DNA from: Marispirochaeta sp.
GTDB taxonomy: Bacteria; Spirochaetota; Spirochaetia; JC444; Marispirochaetaceae
Assembly (NCBI RefSeq): GCF_963668165.1
Contig: NZ_OY764209.1
Coordinates: 868,001-932,000, forward strand
Direction of reading: 5' to 3'
Length of the DNA: 64,000 nucleotides
Position 1 is the first letter of the stretch. Every line of letters begins with the position of its first letter. Below are positions 25,220 to 32,756 of this stretch, in pieces. Made by a program: the position numbers and the translations under genes. Below the pieces are notes generated by a model, which was not told the DNA's origin, made no database searches, and saw only the letters and a list, made by a program, of their open reading frames with translations.

Positions 25220-25300
25220 GAGGGGCCGCAGAGAGAGAGAAAGACCGCGCTGTGAGAAGGTCGGTGAGGGCGCAGAGATAAAGATTGCGCAGAGTAAGGA
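25220..25300. repeat. GCAGAG-rich intergenic repeat, third locus
   Basis: Starts at the nfnB stop and reads CCGCAGAGAGAG, then GGGCGCAGAG and TTGCGCAGAG, the same family as at 19761. The rest of the 325-bp gap to 25544 (the 3' ends of nfnB and the lipoprotein gene are convergent) holds pyrimidine-rich sequence similar in character to the tail of the other copies, and no gene that I can support. Confidence 0.6.
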
Positions 25301-25544
25301 AGACCGCAGATATCTTCTTGCTGAAACCGCGTATATTCTTTGCCTTGCGTCGCCATTGTCCCAGTGGGGTTCACATCCTCTCTATCTGTATTCTTGCTTT
25401 CTTGCCTCTCCGCTCGGTTTTCTAAAATTTCCAGCGACCCTTAGGTCAACATATTTTATACTAAAACTCTACCTTGACCACAGAGATGCCGGTGAGCACG
25501 GACTTTTAGCATTATTTTGACCATGAGCACAGTGCTTCCCATTC

Positions 25545-26153
25545 TTACTTTGATATCTTCGTAAACGGAAATGTGAACTCGTATATATCAGGCCTGAAAC
25601 CTTCGCTCATCAATGGTAACATGATAGTCATTTCGCCATATTTTGGTATGTTGGCAAGGAAAACGACATACCCGCGCTTCAAGCCGCCTGATGGAATTTC
25701 CACTTTCCTGGGAAGTACATACCGGTCAATTATCTGATTCATGCGGTTTCTGTCGGCACTTTTTACGTCATCCTGTTTTTCCCAGTATTGCTTTATTTGA
25801 AAGGTATTTTTGGTATAGTAATTGGCAGCACCCATTCTAAGTTCAAGATCCTTCAGCTTAAAACTTGCCCCTTTGTCCGTCTTGTTATTGATTATAACCT
25901 CGCACACCACATACTCTCTGGGATCAAATACACCAGGAACCATTAAGAACGGACTGGGAGTACGACCGCTCTGGCGTTTGAGCTCTTCAGCTTCTATTAT
26001 TCGAATCTGAATATTGTAATCTTCATTCTGAATGCTGTTCACTACTTGGTCGAACCGGACAGGATCAGAGGTAGTACAACTGCTTAGCAGAAATACAAAT
26101 ACTGTCGAGATAATAAAAAGATACTTAAAAGATTTTATACGAAAAAAAACCAT
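25545..26153 (-). CDS. Putative lipoprotein
   Basis: A 202-aa exported protein with a type II signal peptide: basic start, hydrophobic core YLFIISTVFVFLL, lipobox LSSC with C26 as the lipidated cysteine, followed by TTSDP. The mature domain is rich in beta-type segments (YVVCEVIINNKTDKGASFKL; RGYVVFLANIP) and might be an Ig-like or TPP-like periplasmic domain; I recognise no family. AGGAG precedes the ATG by 6 nt. Its base composition is lower in GC than that of the neighbours. It would be processed by LspA (1839-2399). Confidence 0.75.
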   Translation of the reverse strand: MVFFRIKSFKYLFIISTVFVFLLSSCTTSDPVRFDQVVNSIQNEDYNIQIRIIEAEELKRQSGRTPSPFLMVPGVFDPREYVVCEVIINNKTDKGASFKLKDLELRMGAANYYTKNTFQIKQYWEKQDDVKSADRNRMNQIIDRYVLPRKVEIPSGGLKRGYVVFLANIPKYGEMTIMLPLMSEGFRPDIYEFTFPFTKISK

Positions 26154-26211
26154 GTGTCGCTCCTAAGAAAAAACCAAACCAAGGGTACACCGGTAAACCA
26201 GAAAGGTCAAC

Positions 26212-26239
26212 AAAAAGGCCGCCCGAAGGCGGCCAAAAA
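26212..26239. terminator. Bidirectional terminator after the outer-membrane protein gene
   Basis: Perfect stem GGCCGCC / GGCGGCC with a CGAA loop, flanked on both sides by A5, so a U tract is present on either strand. In the minus direction it ends the gene at 26266-27459. Confidence 0.85.
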
Positions 26240-26265
26240 GATCAATAGTTACGACTCTCTATCTC

Positions 26266-27459
26266 TTAGAAGTCGCATTCAACCTTCATGTACAGACCGC
26301 CGTTCGTGGGAACAGTTGCACGGCTGTTGTTGTCCTGACCGAAATCAGTGATAGCGTAGCCAAGGCGGAACTTGGGAGCGCCTATCTTTATCCAACCGGA
26401 AATGTCGGTAAAAAGCAGGTCGCCATCGGCAGCAGCGCCATCTTCATCGGTAGCATCAGCTACTGCTGCTACTGCATAGTTCATGTCGACATCAAGACCG
26501 TATACGTCGGTATAAAGGCTTGCACCGCCACCGAATACGCGGAAAGACTCATCGTCGTCACCGGCAAAGGAGACAGAAACGTCAGCAGTAAGGTTTTCGT
26601 CAATGGCATAATCAAGCTGAACACCGGCACCGAACATCTGCTCACTACCGGGAGTTACATCGCTGTCGCCTTCGCTGTCCATTCCGAACTCACCAGCTAC
26701 GGTGATTACCATTGGAGCCATGTCGTAAACATAGTTAGCCTGAATGTCAAAGACAGATTTCTTTGCTTCGTCAACAGTCACGTCGTCACCAGTACCAAGA
26801 GTTTCGTCGGGCCCAGGAAGAATTCCACCGCCGCCGTTGTCTGCGTAGTTGAAGTTAACCTCAACAGCAAGACCTTCTACAAGAGAAGTAGAGTATGCAG
26901 ATACGTAGAATTCCTGATCGGTGTTATCTCCGTCATATTCTTTACCCATGAGGTCCCAGTTGGCGCTTACATCAAAAGCCACCATACCGGCATCAAGGGT
27001 AACCGTGGTCATCAGGTCTTTGCTGGTACCGCCGGCTGCCTCGACAAACTGGTTCCCTACGTTAAGCACGTCAGCATATTCCTGGTCGCCAGCATCATAA
27101 TAACCGTTCTTCCAAGTAAGACCAACACCGGAAAGCCCGAAGTATGCACCCAGGTCAGTGGTGAGTGTAACACTGTCCATGAACAGCTGATCGAACATAG
27201 TAGAATCATCGGTGTCAGCTGCAAGGCTGTTTCCCACCTCGGTTCCACCGGGTTCAATCTGAACAGAGAATGAGTTGTACTCATCTACATCAGCATCAAT
27301 AGCCAGCTCCATCTCATCCACTGCTTCGTTATAGACATCCATATCTCCGTTGTCACCGGTGGCCCAACCGAAATCGGTGTCCCAAGAGAAGCTGAAGTCT
27401 GCCGCAAACGCGGTAGAGGCAACAGCAAGAGCTACAAAAAGGACTAGTAACTTCTTCAT
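26266..27459 (-). CDS. Outer-membrane beta-barrel protein (porin-like)
   Basis: A 397-aa exported protein. The signal peptide is clear: MKKLLVLFVALAVASTAFA followed by ADFSF. The mature part is acidic, Gly/Asp-rich and built of alternating hydrophobic-polar strands, ending in an aromatic (YMKVECDF), as is typical of barrels assembled by BamA. It has no Cys apart from the one near the C-terminus. The start at 27459 is fixed by GGAGGAAGGA just upstream and by the signal peptide; an upstream ATG at 27501 lies in the leader. The consensus promoter, strong ribosome site and strong terminator suggest one of the abundant envelope proteins. The substrate cannot be told from sequence. Confidence 0.8.
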   Translation of the reverse strand: MKKLLVLFVALAVASTAFAADFSFSWDTDFGWATGDNGDMDVYNEAVDEMELAIDADVDEYNSFSVQIEPGGTEVGNSLAADTDDSTMFDQLFMDSVTLTTDLGAYFGLSGVGLTWKNGYYDAGDQEYADVLNVGNQFVEAAGGTSKDLMTTVTLDAGMVAFDVSANWDLMGKEYDGDNTDQEFYVSAYSTSLVEGLAVEVNFNYADNGGGGILPGPDETLGTGDDVTVDEAKKSVFDIQANYVYDMAPMVITVAGEFGMDSEGDSDVTPGSEQMFGAGVQLDYAIDENLTADVSVSFAGDDDESFRVFGGGASLYTDVYGLDVDMNYAVAAVADATDEDGAAADGDLLFTDISGWIKIGAPKFRLGYAITDFGQDNNSRATVPTNGGLYMKVECDF

Positions 27460-27539
27460 AATTGTCCTTCCTCCATCGTTTTTAGGGGCACCATGCAACA
27501 CGGCATAGCGTTGTCCCCTTTTTATTATTTATTGTCGTC

Positions 27540-27568
27540 AGTATAGCAACCGGTATATAGGCTGTCAA
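27540..27568 (-). promoter_or_regulatory. Near-consensus promoter of the porin-like gene
   Basis: On the minus strand TTGACA (27568-27563), 17-bp spacer, TATACT (27545-27540), the best sigma-70 match in the window. It gives a leader of about 75 nt in which GGGG (near 27518) can pair with CCCC (near 27486), with CAAC/GTTG inside, forming a 5' hairpin ahead of the GGAGGAAGGA site. Confidence 0.85.
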
Positions 27569-27579
27569 GAAAAAATAGA

Positions 27580-27784
27580 AAATAGGGGCAGAAGGACCTA
27601 ATTAAAAAAGTTACATAATTAGTTCAATAATAACTATTTATTTTTAAAGTTCGCGGTTGTTCATGCCGATATATTAGCCTTTAATTGATTTAACAGAAAA
27701 TTAATTATTACCAAGGTCATACATATTAGACATATAAAATAAAATGGATTAATAAATTACGCATATTTTTTCTAATCCGGATAA
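27580..27784. other. AT-rich intergenic region between divergent promoters
   Basis: About 200 bp of strikingly AT-rich sequence upstream of the porin-like promoter, with TTAATTGATTTAAC and ATTAATTATTA stretches. It holds no open frame worth calling. It may act as an upstream promoter element or a regulator/nucleoid-protein site (inference). Confidence 0.4.
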
Positions 27785-27823
27785 TTGCGTAAAAAGTCGC
27801 CCTGCGGTACATTAGTATTTCTG

Positions 27824-28777
27824 ATGACAGACGGGGAGCTGGAAAAAAAAATACGCGGGGATTGGACTCTTTTTTCTTCCGAGGCAAAGGAACTGTACAG
27901 CATGCAGGATTTTTTTGCCTTTTCGGCGTCATTCTTGAAGGAACGTCTGGAAGAACTTGAGAACTGTGTGGATCTGGGAATTGCAGAATACAAGCGGTCC
28001 CTGCTGTCCCGGGGATTCGAAATAACGGAGTCCCTGAAATATGATTCAAAAGGTTTTGACAAGATCGGTCAGTGGGCTGACAGGCTAAAGTACGCCCTCT
28101 ACCTTGCAATGGTCCAGTACTTTATCTGCAAGGGAAGCATCCGTATCCGACGAGCCAGACATGAGGAACCGGATCAGGAAAGGGAACACCGCCAGGAGGT
28201 AGTAACCGATCTTAAGACTGTTATTGCCGATGTATCGGAGCGCTTGAAAAAGAGCCCTGACCTGCAGAAGAACCCCCATATAAAACAGATCCTTATGCAG
28301 ATCAGCATTTATAAAAAGGAGCTTGCGGAGGCCAGGCGACTTGCTGCTTCCATGCCGAAGGATAAGGCCGCGGGACTGGCGGCGAACTTTAAGAAACGGG
28401 TGAAAGAGATTACCCAGCGGGCCTCGGAAAACCATCACAAACTGCTTGAAGAGCTGGAACCAAAGCCGGCATCCCCGGCAAAGGGACTTCCGTCTTATGA
28501 CCTTACCCCCCTTGCCCCCCTCTATTTGTCTCAAGGAAAGGCATTTTCTTCCCTGGCAAGCAGGTTCTCTTTTGTTGATGAGCAGCGTTCAGGCGTCCGG
28601 GAGGTACTGATCCCCCTCCTTGGGCAGCAGGCGGACTACTATAAGCTGATTGAGCAGGAAATAAAGGCCTATACCATGCTGGAACCTTTTGAAGGGGGAG
28701 AGCGTAAAGCGGCCATGGAGTTTACCCGGGAGGTGCTGCGGGTGCTGACACGGGAGGCGGAGGAAGCGTTCCGGTAG
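27824..28777 (+). CDS. Hypothetical helical protein
   Basis: A 317-aa soluble, charged, helical protein that I do not recognise. Features: a long helical middle (ERLKKSPDLQKNPHIKQILM, then KKELAEARRLAASM), a Pro-rich linker (PKPASPAKGLPSYDLTPL) and a C-terminal helical domain. No membrane segment or catalytic motif is seen. I choose the ATG at 27824 over an in-frame TTG at 27785, because the TTG falls in a probable -35 box (TTGCGT, 27785-27790; 17-bp spacer; TACATT, 27808-27813). This leaves only 10 nt before the ATG, again near-leaderless. A GCAGAG repeat follows the stop. Confidence 0.65.
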   Translation: MTDGELEKKIRGDWTLFSSEAKELYSMQDFFAFSASFLKERLEELENCVDLGIAEYKRSLLSRGFEITESLKYDSKGFDKIGQWADRLKYALYLAMVQYFICKGSIRIRRARHEEPDQEREHRQEVVTDLKTVIADVSERLKKSPDLQKNPHIKQILMQISIYKKELAEARRLAASMPKDKAAGLAANFKKRVKEITQRASENHHKLLEELEPKPASPAKGLPSYDLTPLAPLYLSQGKAFSSLASRFSFVDEQRSGVREVLIPLLGQQADYYKLIEQEIKAYTMLEPFEGGERKAAMEFTREVLRVLTREAEEAFR

Positions 28778-28780
28778 GAT

Positions 28781-28860
28781 TTCGCAGAGGGGACGCAGAG
28801 AGGGGACCGTGCAGAGGTCGCAGAGGAACGCTGAGGAGAGGATCGCAGAGAGGGGTATTG
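28781..28860. repeat. GCAGAG-rich intergenic repeat, fourth copy
   Basis: Begins TTCGCAGAGGGG, identical to the first 12 bases of the copy at 19761, then has GGACGCAGAG, GGTCGCAGAG and GGATCGCAGAG. The remaining stretch to 29129 (gap of 350 bp before the manC stop) is pyrimidine-rich, with TCTGTGCAGTTTATCTTCTG resembling the CTCTGCGCAGTTCATTTTCT tail of the copy near 20085. No gene is supported there. Confidence 0.65.
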
Positions 28861-29129
28861 GGGTGCGAAGTACGTCAGTTCGCGGCAGAGCTGTGGAAAA
28901 AGTACTTTGGGTAAAGAACCGCTGACAGGTGTGCTCGATCTCTTTATTTTTAATTGTGTCAAGTTTCTTGATCAAATGACTATAATCAACTGTCCGTAAT
29001 CTGTGCAGTTTATCTTCTGTATTCTACTCCAATCTTTTCTTATCCATCTCATCTTTTTTTTTCTTCTCTGGGCTCCGTGATTCCATGGATTCCTAAATCC
29101 ATCCAATCATCCCCATCTTTGTTCCCACC

Positions 29130-30242
29130 TCATCTCCACTCCTCCGGCAGACTGTTCAGCGCCTCCTTGACTTCCTGGCTCTCTCCTTTGCGACAGACCA
29201 GGGCGCGGCCGTTCCGTATTACCACTATCAGGTCCTGAACGCCCACCAGGGAGACGGGAAGATCGGAGAGGACAAAGCAGCCTTCAGAGGAGACATCTCC
29301 CCGGGCGGGTGCGTTTTCGGGAAATACCCGGGCGTATTCATCCCAGCTGCCGATATCGTTCCAGGTAAATGAGGCAGGAAGCACCGCCGCGCGGCGTGTT
29401 TTTTCCATTACGGCGTAGTCAATCGATATGGAGGGGGCATTTGTATATATCTGTGCCACGTCCGGGCTGTTATACACCATGGAAACCACGTCTGTATGCT
29501 GCCCGGCGGGAATGCTGGTAAGGGCTCTGTAAAGCTCGGACACTGCAGGGGCGTGTTTTTCCAGCTCCGGCGCGAGAAAATCCAGGCGGAACAGAAACAT
29601 GCCGGAATTCCAGGTATAATTTCCGGCATCAAGGAACTGCCGGGCTGTTTCCGGGTCCGGTTTTTCCCGAAAGCGCCGCACCTCCCGCACATTACCTTCT
29701 TTTTGCAGCCCGGCTGATACCTGATCTCCCGCTTCTATGTAGCCGTAACCGGTTTCCGGGCGTGTGGGGGATATACCAAATGTAACGATACTGCCGTCGT
29801 TGGCTGCAAAGGACGCGGCGGCAACATCCTGAATAAAGCGCTCTACCGGTTCAATAAGGTGGTCCGCCGGCAGCACCAGCACCGCCTCCCCGGCTCCGCC
29901 GAGCTGCTGTATTGCCGCGGCCCCTGCGGCGATGGCCGGGGCGGTGTTTCTGCCCGCAGGTTCCGGCAGCACCAGAAGTTCCGGCAGCGACCCCTGATGC
30001 TGCCGTGACCAGGTTTTCAGTTCCTGACCGGCCTGTCCGGCCTGTGATGCCAGGGTTACAATCATAATGCGCTTCGGGTTCAGAGCCGCGGCCCGCTCAA
30101 TTGTCAGACGCAGCAGACTCTTTCCGTCTCTCACGGTCATATACTGCTTGGGGACCTCTCTGGTGGATGCCGGCCAGAGGCGGGTACCGGAACCTCCGGC
30201 AAGAATCATGACATTCGGGACGGTGATTTCTGCTGTGTTCAT
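29130..30242 (-). CDS. manC: Mannose-1-phosphate guanylyltransferase
   Basis: A 370-aa nucleotidyltransferase making GDP-mannose from mannose-1-phosphate and GTP, for cell-surface glycans. Seen: the signature LAGGSGTRLWPASTREVPKQY, LPADHLIEP, and the product-site FTWNDIGSWDEY and SIDYAVMEKT segments. It lacks the C-terminal isomerase domain of bifunctional AlgA/ManC enzymes, and so is the single-function type. The ATG at 30242 gives the usual short N-terminus; an in-frame GTG at 30293 has a better ribosome site (AAGGA) and would add 17 residues. It is divergent from ilvE. Confidence 0.88.
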   Translation of the reverse strand: MNTAEITVPNVMILAGGSGTRLWPASTREVPKQYMTVRDGKSLLRLTIERAAALNPKRIMIVTLASQAGQAGQELKTWSRQHQGSLPELLVLPEPAGRNTAPAIAAGAAAIQQLGGAGEAVLVLPADHLIEPVERFIQDVAAASFAANDGSIVTFGISPTRPETGYGYIEAGDQVSAGLQKEGNVREVRRFREKPDPETARQFLDAGNYTWNSGMFLFRLDFLAPELEKHAPAVSELYRALTSIPAGQHTDVVSMVYNSPDVAQIYTNAPSISIDYAVMEKTRRAAVLPASFTWNDIGSWDEYARVFPENAPARGDVSSEGCFVLSDLPVSLVGVQDLIVVIRNGRALVCRKGESQEVKEALNSLPEEWR

Positions 30243-30335
30243 GGATCCATAGTAGCGGAGAGCCTCTCTCCGTGCAAGTTCAGAGTTTTCCACTTAAGTT
30301 CCTTAAGTTTTTGTTAAGTTCTTTATATTTCTGCG

Positions 30336-30364
30336 TTGACCAACTTTCTTTGTGAGTTTAATAT
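30336..30364 (+). promoter_or_regulatory. Promoter of ilvE
   Basis: TTGACC (30336-30341), 17-bp spacer, TAATAT (30359-30364); the ATG at 30403 is preceded by GGGAGG. No leader peptide or T-box is evident in the short leader. Confidence 0.75.
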
Positions 30365-30402
30365 GTGCGGTACAATCACCACAATTTCGGGAGGTACCGT
30401 AA

Positions 30403-31494
30403 ATGGCTGCCAAGGGATTCACCCTCTCTATTTACCCATGGGTCTATGTCGCTCAATCAGAGAACTCCGGCTGGAAAGAGGAGTTTCAGGAGAAACCCCA
30501 CATGACCCCTGCAGAAGAGGCAGCCATGGACGAGGCGGAGCTCAGTGAGCTGCTTGAAAAGCGAAACTCCTTTCCCGATCTTCCCCTTGTGAACTATACA
30601 ACCCAGTACGGAATGGGCTGTTTTGAAGGGATGAAGGCTTTTCCCCAGAAGGATGGCAGCCTTAAACTCTTTCGCCCCGACGAGAACGCCAGGCGCTTCC
30701 GTAACTCCATGGAAGGGCTGAAGATGCCGAGCTTCCCGGAAGAAACCTTTATCAAAGCGGTAAAAGAGACCGTGCAGCGCAACAAGGAGATCGGATTTGC
30801 CCCGAGCTATGATCCCGCCTGGGAAGCGGGCGATTTTGCCGAGGGACACGCTGTCTATATTCGTCCTTTCAGCTACGCGGAACCCGCCATCGGGCTGGGA
30901 CTGAGCATTAAACCATGGGTTGTTATTATCACCACGCCCGTAGGGTCCTACTTCCGCCCCGGTAACAGCAAGGCTGTTACCACAGACAGGGTACGGGCAT
31001 TCCACGGGGGCACAGGCTGGATCAAATGCGATGCAAATTATGTCGTACCGATCCTGGTCAAAAAAGAGGCCGAATCCCAGGGCTACATGGAGGCCATATT
31101 CCTGGATGCCGAGAACAAGGAGTACATAGAGGAGGGTTCGTCCTGCAATATCTTCTTTGTGCTGAAAAACGGCAGCCTGGTTACTCCCGATCTCAGCGAT
31201 ACAATTCTTCCCGGCATTACCCGGGCAAGTGTCATACAACTCGCCAAAGACCTGGGAATCAACGTTGAAGAACGAAAAATTTCAATTCACGAAGTAATGG
31301 ATTCAGCGGTGGAGGCCTTTGTTACCGGAACAGCCGCAGGAGTCAGCTATCTTGAATCTATCACCCATAAGGGAAAAAACAGAGAGTTCAACAGCGGGAA
31401 GATCGGCGCTGCAACCCAAGAGCTGCAGGTCGAGCTGAAGGGGATTCAGTACGGTGCGCGGGAAGACCGCCACAGCTGGATGTTCCAGGTATAA
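30403..31494 (+). CDS. ilvE: Branched-chain amino acid aminotransferase
   Basis: A 363-aa fold-type IV PLP enzyme that transaminates Leu, Ile and Val with 2-oxoglutarate. The PLP lysine is K208 in GWIKCDANY; further motifs are GMGCFEGMKAF, EEGSSCNIFFV and the phosphate-binding LPGITRASVIQLA. The length and the YVRPF-like segment (VYIRPFSY) place it in the longer BCAT class (about 350 aa) shared with eukaryotes and some bacteria, not the E. coli IlvE class of about 309 aa. It is monocistronic with a promoter at 30336; an insertion sequence sits 8 bp after its stop. Confidence 0.93.
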   Translation: MAAKGFTLSIYPWVYVAQSENSGWKEEFQEKPHMTPAEEAAMDEAELSELLEKRNSFPDLPLVNYTTQYGMGCFEGMKAFPQKDGSLKLFRPDENARRFRNSMEGLKMPSFPEETFIKAVKETVQRNKEIGFAPSYDPAWEAGDFAEGHAVYIRPFSYAEPAIGLGLSIKPWVVIITTPVGSYFRPGNSKAVTTDRVRAFHGGTGWIKCDANYVVPILVKKEAESQGYMEAIFLDAENKEYIEEGSSCNIFFVLKNGSLVTPDLSDTILPGITRASVIQLAKDLGINVEERKISIHEVMDSAVEAFVTGTAAGVSYLESITHKGKNREFNSGKIGAATQELQVELKGIQYGAREDRHSWMFQV

Positions 31495-31502
31495 GCGGTA
31501 GT

Positions 31503-32739
31503 TAGTGTCCCAAACCGTGGGGATATTTTACGAATACGCATAGGCCGGAAGATACTCTGCCGTAATCTTCATGGGAGTCACAATGCTGCGCAGCCATATC
31601 ATTCTGTCGCTGGAAGACATCCGACACATTCTGCTGAAGAACCGCCGCCGGGTGAACAGTGTTTTCATCTCACTTTTGATCCGCTGTGCAAGAATCCCCG
31701 CTCGTTCTGCGTGGGTTATGGTGTTGTCTCCCTGCTTCGCTATCCGGTAGGGTTTGCAGTAATTATGATACAAGCGGTAGATGGCAAGTCGCTCCATGCA
31801 GTCGGACGCATTGCGGGCAAACCGGACTGTCTCCCGGGTATGATCTGCACTGTCCTTTCGTATTTCCCGGTCAAGATAATTGACACTGAATAGATCATTT
31901 CGCAGTGTCCGGGGTAATTTTGAGCTGATTCGCCGGTGGTGTATGCGCTTTTGGTCTTCGGCAGTAAGATCACGATACACTTTAGCATACTGCAGATGCT
32001 CATCAGTAAAGAGCTGAACACTGGAACAGGCACTTTGCTCCTGCAAATCGAAACATACACGCACTAACTCCTGGAATGATCGATAAATACTTCTCCGATG
32101 CAGGTTGAACCTGGCCTGCATTTGTATGTTTCGTTTTTTCTGATACTCGGTCATGCGTCCCTTTCTCCGCAAATGGGCATAGTCCAAGGAGAACCAGAAC
32201 TGGGATTCCTTTCCAACCAGAAGGTTTATATTATTGGGAAAGTACTGGGACAGAACAAAGCTTTCAAATCCGTCGGCTGCCAGATCTTCGGTTAAATGGA
32301 GTTCTGCAGACAAGGAGGCGTGGATGGCGATTGCCTGCCGTGCAAGCCTGCTGATGCGGTTGGTGATTGTTGTCGGCGAGACCTTCAGAATGCGCGCGGT
32401 ATCCCGGATTCCGGAGGAGGTAAAGAGATGGGAGAAGATTGTTCGGCAGGGAAGTTTTCTCTTTGCAAAAAAATCGATGCTGAAGGTTTGGGAAGAGAAG
32501 CCTGCACCGCAGTGTTTGCAGTGGAAACGCTGGATTTTTCCAAAGAGGCGGGATTGGTAACTGCCGTTTTTTACATACCAACCGGTGACAGATTGGTCGG
32601 AAGGGTGATTCTGACAGTCCCTGTTGGGACAAAATGGGGGACGAAACATGCTTGCAACTCCTTTTTTTCGCGGATCTACTGGTAAATACCAGCGATACAA
32701 GGAGTTTGCTTCAAATCATCCCCACGGTTTGGGACACTA
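31503..32739. mobile_element. Complete insertion sequence with 20-22 bp inverted repeats
   Basis: Perfect terminal inverted repeats GTGTCCCAAACCGTGGGGAT at 31505-31524 and, inverted, at 32718-32737. A TA lies directly outside each end (31503-31504, 32738-32739), consistent with a 2-bp TA target duplication or with two further bases of the repeat. One intact transposase gene fills the element. It lies between ilvE and the FlcA-like gene and disrupts no visible gene. A 145-bp relative with the same ends is at 7544-7688. Confidence 0.9.
31528..32649 (-). CDS. Transposase (zinc ribbon, HTH, DDE-type)
   Basis: A 373-aa transposase that appears intact. The N-terminus has a zinc ribbon with Cys pairs CPNRDC (C7, C12) and CKHC (C44, C47), then a helix-turn-helix (SSGIRDTARILKVSPTTITN, about 79-98). 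Likely catalytic acids are D126 (AADGFESF), D216 (LFTDEHLQY) and E263 (NYLDREIRKD), the last near a His/Arg-rich segment. This layout recalls IS1-type InsA/InsB fused in one frame, but I cannot assign the IS family. Start at 32649 because AAGGAG lies 8 nt upstream; the frame continues toward the inverted repeat. Confidence 0.82.
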   Translation of the reverse strand: MFRPPFCPNRDCQNHPSDQSVTGWYVKNGSYQSRLFGKIQRFHCKHCGAGFSSQTFSIDFFAKRKLPCRTIFSHLFTSSGIRDTARILKVSPTTITNRISRLARQAIAIHASLSAELHLTEDLAADGFESFVLSQYFPNNINLLVGKESQFWFSLDYAHLRRKGRMTEYQKKRNIQMQARFNLHRRSIYRSFQELVRVCFDLQEQSACSSVQLFTDEHLQYAKVYRDLTAEDQKRIHHRRISSKLPRTLRNDLFSVNYLDREIRKDSADHTRETVRFARNASDCMERLAIYRLYHNYCKPYRIAKQGDNTITHAERAGILAQRIKSEMKTLFTRRRFFSRMCRMSSSDRMIWLRSIVTPMKITAEYLPAYAYS

Positions 32740-32756
32740 TTTAAAACTACTGCTTC

